Source: CAYRGS01 sp964423875 (GTDB lineage: Bacteria; UBA8248; JACPRG01; G963555815). Taken from it: a stretch of 17,991 nt of DNA. Made by a program: the position numbers and the translations under genes. Position 1 is the stretch's first letter, and the number at the start of each line of letters is the position of its first letter. This document shows, piece by piece, positions 15,078-17,991 of this stretch. The notes under the pieces are model-generated. The model saw nothing but the letters and a program-made list of their open reading frames with translations, ran no database searches and was not told the DNA's origin. The stretch is from NCBI GenBank assembly GCA_964423875.1, contig CAYRGS010000075.1, positions 1 to 17,991 on the forward strand, given 5' to 3'.

Positions 15078-17141
15078 TTACCCCGTTTTTACCAGCAGGT
15101 CTTTGGCCGCGGCGGCGACGCGGCCGGGCGAGAATCCGAATCTTTTCTGCAATTCCTTCAGCGGCGCCGAGGCCCCGAAGGTCTTCATCCCGATGCTCCG
15201 CCCGCGGAGGCCGACGTAGCGGTCCCAGCCGAGCGTGGCCGACTGCTCCACGGAGAGCCGGGCGGTCACCTCGGCGGGGAGGACGCTTTCCCGGTACGCC
15301 GCGTCCTGCCGGTCGAACAGCTCCCAGGACGGCATGCTCACGACGCGGGCCCGGACGCCTTCGGACTTTAATTCCTCGAAGGCTTCGAGGCAAAGGGACA
15401 CCTCGCTGCCGCTTGCGAGAAGGAGGACCTCCGGCCGTTCGTCCTCGGCGTCCGCCAACACATATCCGCCCCTCGCCACGCCGGCGGCCGGGGCGTATTT
15501 TGACCGGTCCAGCGTCGGAAGCGCCTGCCGGGAGAGGACCAGCGCCACCGGCTCATGCCGGAACCCGGCGATGACCCGCCACGCCTCGGCGACTTCGTTG
15601 GCGTCGCCCGGCCGCAGGGTGATAAGCCCGGGGATGGCCCGGAGGGAAGTCAGGTGTTCGACGGGCTGGTGTGTCGGGCCGTCCTCGCCGACGCCGATGG
15701 AGTCGTGGGTGAAGATGTAGATGACCGGGATCTCCATCAAGGCGCTCAGCCGGATCGCGGGCCGGGAGTAATCGCTGAAGATCAGGAACCCGGAGCCGTA
15801 GGGGCGGACCTTGCTGAGGGAGAGCCCGTTCAGGATGGACGCCATCGCGTGTTCGCGGACGCCGAAGTGGAGGTTTCGGCCGGTGCGGTCATCCGCGGAG
15901 AAATCCCCCGCCCCCTCGAATGTCAGGCGGGTCTTGGTGGATGGGGCTAGGTCCGCCGAGCCGCCGATAAGCCACGGCACGTCTTCCGCCAGGGCGTTGA
16001 GGACCTTTCCGGAGGATTCCCGGCTGGCGAGGCCCTTGGCGTCCGGCGGAAACTCGGGCAGGTTCCGGTCCCACCCGTCGGGCAGTTGGCGGTGCTGCAT
16101 CTTGTAGAGATGGTCGGCCAAATCGGGGTGCCGCGCGCGGTATTCATCGAACCGGGCCATCCACGCGGCACGGAGCGCGCCGCCGCGTCTTCCGATCCTT
16201 GCTTCAAAGTGCTCACGGACGCCTTCGGGGACGAGGAACTTGGCGTCCTGCGGCCAGCCGTAGTTCTTTTTGGTCAGGCGGATCTCCTCATCGCCCAGGG
16301 GCTCGCCGTGGGCGGCGTGGGTATCCTGCTTGTGCGGCGAGCCGTAGGCAATGTGGCTGTCCACGATGACGAGGGTCGGCCGGTCGCCGGTGCGCCGAAA
16401 GGTCTCGAACGCCCGGTCGAGCATCTCTTGATCATTGGCATCTCCGACGCGCGTGACGTTCCAGCCGTAGCCGATGAACCGGGTCGCGACGTCCTCGGAG
16501 AAGGCCCACGCCGTGTGTCCCTCGATGGTGATCTTGTTGTTGTCGTAGATCCAGCACAGGTTGGAGAGTTTCAGGTGGCCCGCCAGGGACGCGGCTTCGC
16601 CCGAGACCCCCTCCATCATGCAACCGTCGCCGCAGAGGGCGTAGACATCGTAGTCGAACATCTCGAACCCCGGTCGGTTGAAGTGCGCGGCCATCCACCT
16701 TCCGGCGATGGCCATGCCCACGCCGGTCGCCACGCCCTGGCCGAGGGGCCCGGTCGTCGTCTCCACGCCGGAAGTCCAGCGGTATTCGGGGTGGCCGGGA
16801 CACTTGCTGTCGAGTTGCCGGAACCGCTTGATGTCGTCGAGGGTGACCGACGGCTCCCCGAGGGTTTCGTACATGGGGTTGACGGCCTTGACGCCGCACA
16901 GGTGAAGGAGGGAATAGAGGAGCATCGAGGCGTGGCCGATGGAGAGGACGAAGCGGTCCCGGTTGGGCCAGATGGGGTCGTTGGGGTCGAAGCGAAAAGT
17001 GCGCTGCCAGAGGCAATAGACTACGGGTGCCAGGGCCATGGCTGTGCCGGGGTGGCCGGAGCCCGCTTCCTGAACGGCGTCCATCGAGAGCGTACGGATG
17101 GTGTTGACAGCGAGATCGTCCAACCGCTTCTCTTCAGCCAC
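15078..17141 (-). CDS. tkt: Transketolase
   Basis: The 687-aa thiamine-diphosphate enzyme moves two-carbon units among sugar phosphates. Features are H30 in GSGHPGTAM, SIGHASML (67-74), the TTTGPLGQG segment (128-136), the cofactor motif GDG at 171-173 ending in DNN (200-202), the FGVREHAM signature with the catalytic Glu, and DSIGVGEDGPTHQPVEHL. Length is typical. An ATG at 17162 is in frame, but the bases just after it (GGAGGGGGG) look like the Shine-Dalgarno for the GTG at 17141, so I choose GTG. It is the first gene of the sugar operon, 334 bases downstream of porB and past a strong terminator, so the operon should have its own promoter in that gap. Confidence 0.95.
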   Translation of the reverse strand: MAEEKRLDDLAVNTIRTLSMDAVQEAGSGHPGTAMALAPVVYCLWQRTFRFDPNDPIWPNRDRFVLSIGHASMLLYSLLHLCGVKAVNPMYETLGEPSVTLDDIKRFRQLDSKCPGHPEYRWTSGVETTTGPLGQGVATGVGMAIAGRWMAAHFNRPGFEMFDYDVYALCGDGCMMEGVSGEAASLAGHLKLSNLCWIYDNNKITIEGHTAWAFSEDVATRFIGYGWNVTRVGDANDQEMLDRAFETFRRTGDRPTLVIVDSHIAYGSPHKQDTHAAHGEPLGDEEIRLTKKNYGWPQDAKFLVPEGVREHFEARIGRRGGALRAAWMARFDEYRARHPDLADHLYKMQHRQLPDGWDRNLPEFPPDAKGLASRESSGKVLNALAEDVPWLIGGSADLAPSTKTRLTFEGAGDFSADDRTGRNLHFGVREHAMASILNGLSLSKVRPYGSGFLIFSDYSRPAIRLSALMEIPVIYIFTHDSIGVGEDGPTHQPVEHLTSLRAIPGLITLRPGDANEVAEAWRVIAGFRHEPVALVLSRQALPTLDRSKYAPAAGVARGGYVLADAEDERPEVLLLASGSEVSLCLEAFEELKSEGVRARVVSMPSWELFDRQDAAYRESVLPAEVTARLSVEQSATLGWDRYVGLRGRSIGMKTFGASAPLKELQKRFGFSPGRVAAAAKDLLVKTG

Positions 17142-17292
17142 GGATTCTCTCCCCCCCTCCATAAGCGGCGCTGCGGCGTCCCGGGGACACTCCTGTTAGA
17201 TGTGTGCTGTTCGCCGATGGGTTCAACCGAAATGAACCGATACGCGAATTATTCTCTCATGGATTAGAGGCTCAGCCCACCTGGACCCCTCG

Positions 17293-17310
17293 GTGATACC
17301 CGGTTTTCAC
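17293..17310. promoter_or_regulatory. Palindromic operator candidate for the pentose phosphate operon
   Basis: GTGATACCCGGTTTTCAC is symmetric at 7 of 9 base pairs around a central CCGG and lies about 150 bases upstream of the tkt start. A symmetric site with TGA/TCA ends and a CG centre is the general form of LacI-family operators. The assignment to a family is a guess, and no regulator gene is in the window. Confidence 0.35.
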
Positions 17311-17400
17311 GGGGGGCAGGTCTGCGCGGGAATGACAATAGGGGGGGTGTTGCAAGGTGGCGGCGGGTTGTCAAGGGGAGATGCGGGCGGCTTGGGCCCT

Positions 17401-17443
17401 GAAAAAACAAAAGGGCCTCCGGGAGAAAGTCTCCCGGAGGCCC
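17401..17443 (-). terminator. Strong intrinsic terminator after porB
   Basis: On the minus strand, a perfect 14-bp stem (GGGCCTCCGGGAGA with its complement, 17443-17430 and 17426-17413) with a 3-base loop is followed at once by TTTTGTTTTTTC. It begins 32 bases after the porB stop. This is the clearest terminator in the window and separates the porB transcript from the tkt operon. Confidence 0.93.
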
Positions 17444-17475
17444 CGGCGTGCGTCAGCGTGCGGTCTCCGCCCCGC

Positions 17476-17991
17476 TTAATCCTTGAGGATAGGAATGGCG
17501 CCGGGAACGGTCCACGTCTCCCACTGCTTGTCGATCTTCGCCTGGAAGAAGTCGTAGTCCTCGTCGGTGAAGTGGGCGAAGCGGCCCTGCTTCTCCATGT
17601 ACTCTCGGACCGGCTTGCGCTTCTTGTAGCCGTTGATGAGGTCCCGGGTGGGCTTCTGGTAGGTGATTTTGCCGTCCTCGTACGTGAACAGCGGCCAGAT
17701 CCCCGTTTCGCAGGCCAGCTCGCCCAGCTCGTGGGAGAAGTAGGGGTCGTAGTCCCACCCCTTGGGGCAGGGGTCGAGGGTGTGGAGGAAGGCCGGCCCC
17801 GGGATGCTGAGGCCCCTGCGGACCTTGTCGATGAGGTCCGTGGGATAGGAGGCGTCCGCTGTCGCCACGTAGCGGCACTCCGGATGTCCGACGGCCATCA
17901 TCCCGGCCATGTTCTTCTTCCAGCGGGTCTGGAGGATCCGGTGCTTCTTTCCCGGCGGGGTGAACGTGGTGTTCACCCCCCAGGGGGAGGC
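17476..17991 (-). CDS. porB: Pyruvate/2-oxoacid:ferredoxin oxidoreductase beta subunit, C-terminal part
   Basis: The frame is open to the right window edge, showing the last 171 residues. The visible part matches the C-terminal half of PorB: ASPWGVNTTFTPPGKK, KKNMAGMMAVG, YVATADASYPTDLIDKV, GPAFLHTLDPCPKGWDYDP, ELACETGIWPLF, KPVREYMEKQGRF, and a final acidic-aromatic helix. The Cys in PCPKGW corresponds to the fourth ligand of the [4Fe-4S] cluster beside thiamine diphosphate. The enzyme reversibly oxidises a 2-oxoacid such as pyruvate to acyl-CoA with reduction of ferredoxin. An internal GTG at 17976 is not the true start, because the conserved ASPWG lies before it. The partner subunits would lie to the right of the window. 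Confidence 0.88.
   Translation of the reverse strand, partial: ASPWGVNTTFTPPGKKHRILQTRWKKNMAGMMAVGHPECRYVATADASYPTDLIDKVRRGLSIPGPAFLHTLDPCPKGWDYDPYFSHELGELACETGIWPLFTYEDGKITYQKPTRDLINGYKKRKPVREYMEKQGRFAHFTDEDYDFFQAKIDKQWETWTVPGAIPILKD

Larger units (their letters stand above)
17142..17475. other. 334-base intergenic region ahead of the pentose phosphate operon
   Basis: This stretch holds no gene that I can support. It contains the porB terminator, an 18-base imperfect palindrome, the leader of tkt and an isolated TTGACA (17374-17369, minus strand) that could be a -35 box. No -10 box is seen at 16-18 bases from it. The tkt promoter should lie here, but I cannot place it with confidence. Confidence 0.5.

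Noticed and set aside
16086..17267. A 393-codon plus-strand open frame opposite transketolase
   Set aside because: It is antisense to a clear transketolase and shows no family motif.
17369..17374. TTGACA as the -35 box of the tkt promoter
   Set aside because: No -10-like sequence is found 16-18 bases downstream. The nearest AT-rich stretch is much too far away.
1..17991. A previously undescribed multi-gene system, mobile element, CRISPR array or defence island
   Set aside because: Nearly all genes are recognisable metabolic enzymes in ordinary operons. No transposase, integrase, direct-repeat array, nuclease or toxin-like gene is seen.

Overview
The window is a compact, high-GC bacterial segment in which every gene I can support lies on the minus strand, so transcription runs from right to left. 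A pyruvate/2-oxoacid:ferredoxin oxidoreductase beta subunit, a Tal-Pgi fusion and a short 6-phosphogluconate dehydrogenase suggest a bacterium with anaerobic or facultative carbon metabolism, perhaps from a deep-branching, environmentally sampled phylum. That placement is inference. No rRNA or marker gene is present to fix the taxonomy.

Layout, in transcription order: (1) 17991-17476, the C-terminal half of a PorB-like subunit, cut by the right edge and closed by a very strong intrinsic terminator at 17401-17443. (2) A 334-base gap with a palindrome that may be an operator. (3) About 10.3 kb (17141-6798) forming one operon for glucose-6-phosphate oxidation and pentose-phosphate recycling: tkt, rpiB, tal-pgi fusion, gnd (short type), zwf, glk, a broken fbp, and pgl. 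Several junctions overlap by 4 bases (ATGA) or are only 3-6 bases apart. (4) 6597-2892, a three-subunit molybdenum hydroxylase of the xanthine dehydrogenase/CO dehydrogenase superfamily in the order FAD subunit, 2Fe-2S subunit, Mo subunit. (5) 2634-619, an M20-family metallohydrolase followed by a ferritin-like protein with a complete set of candidate di-iron ligands. (6) 358-1, the N-terminus of a membrane protein that runs off the left edge, with a TetR-type palindrome just upstream.

How the sugar genes work together: Glk makes glucose 6-phosphate, and Zwf, Pgl and Gnd oxidise it to ribulose 5-phosphate and CO2. RpiB, Tkt and Tal rearrange the pentoses. The Pgi half of the fusion turns the fructose 6-phosphate made by the Tal half and by Tkt back into glucose 6-phosphate, giving an almost complete cyclic pathway in one transcript. 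Fructose-1,6-bisphosphatase would return triose carbon to the cycle. Its gene is present only as an N-terminal piece joined out of frame to a C-terminal piece, with the catalytic middle missing.

I see no tRNA, rRNA, CRISPR array, transposase or phage gene, and no clearly new multi-gene system. The most notable points are the fbp deletion, the unassigned di-iron protein next to an atypical M20 enzyme, and three palindromic regulatory sites in the intergenic regions.
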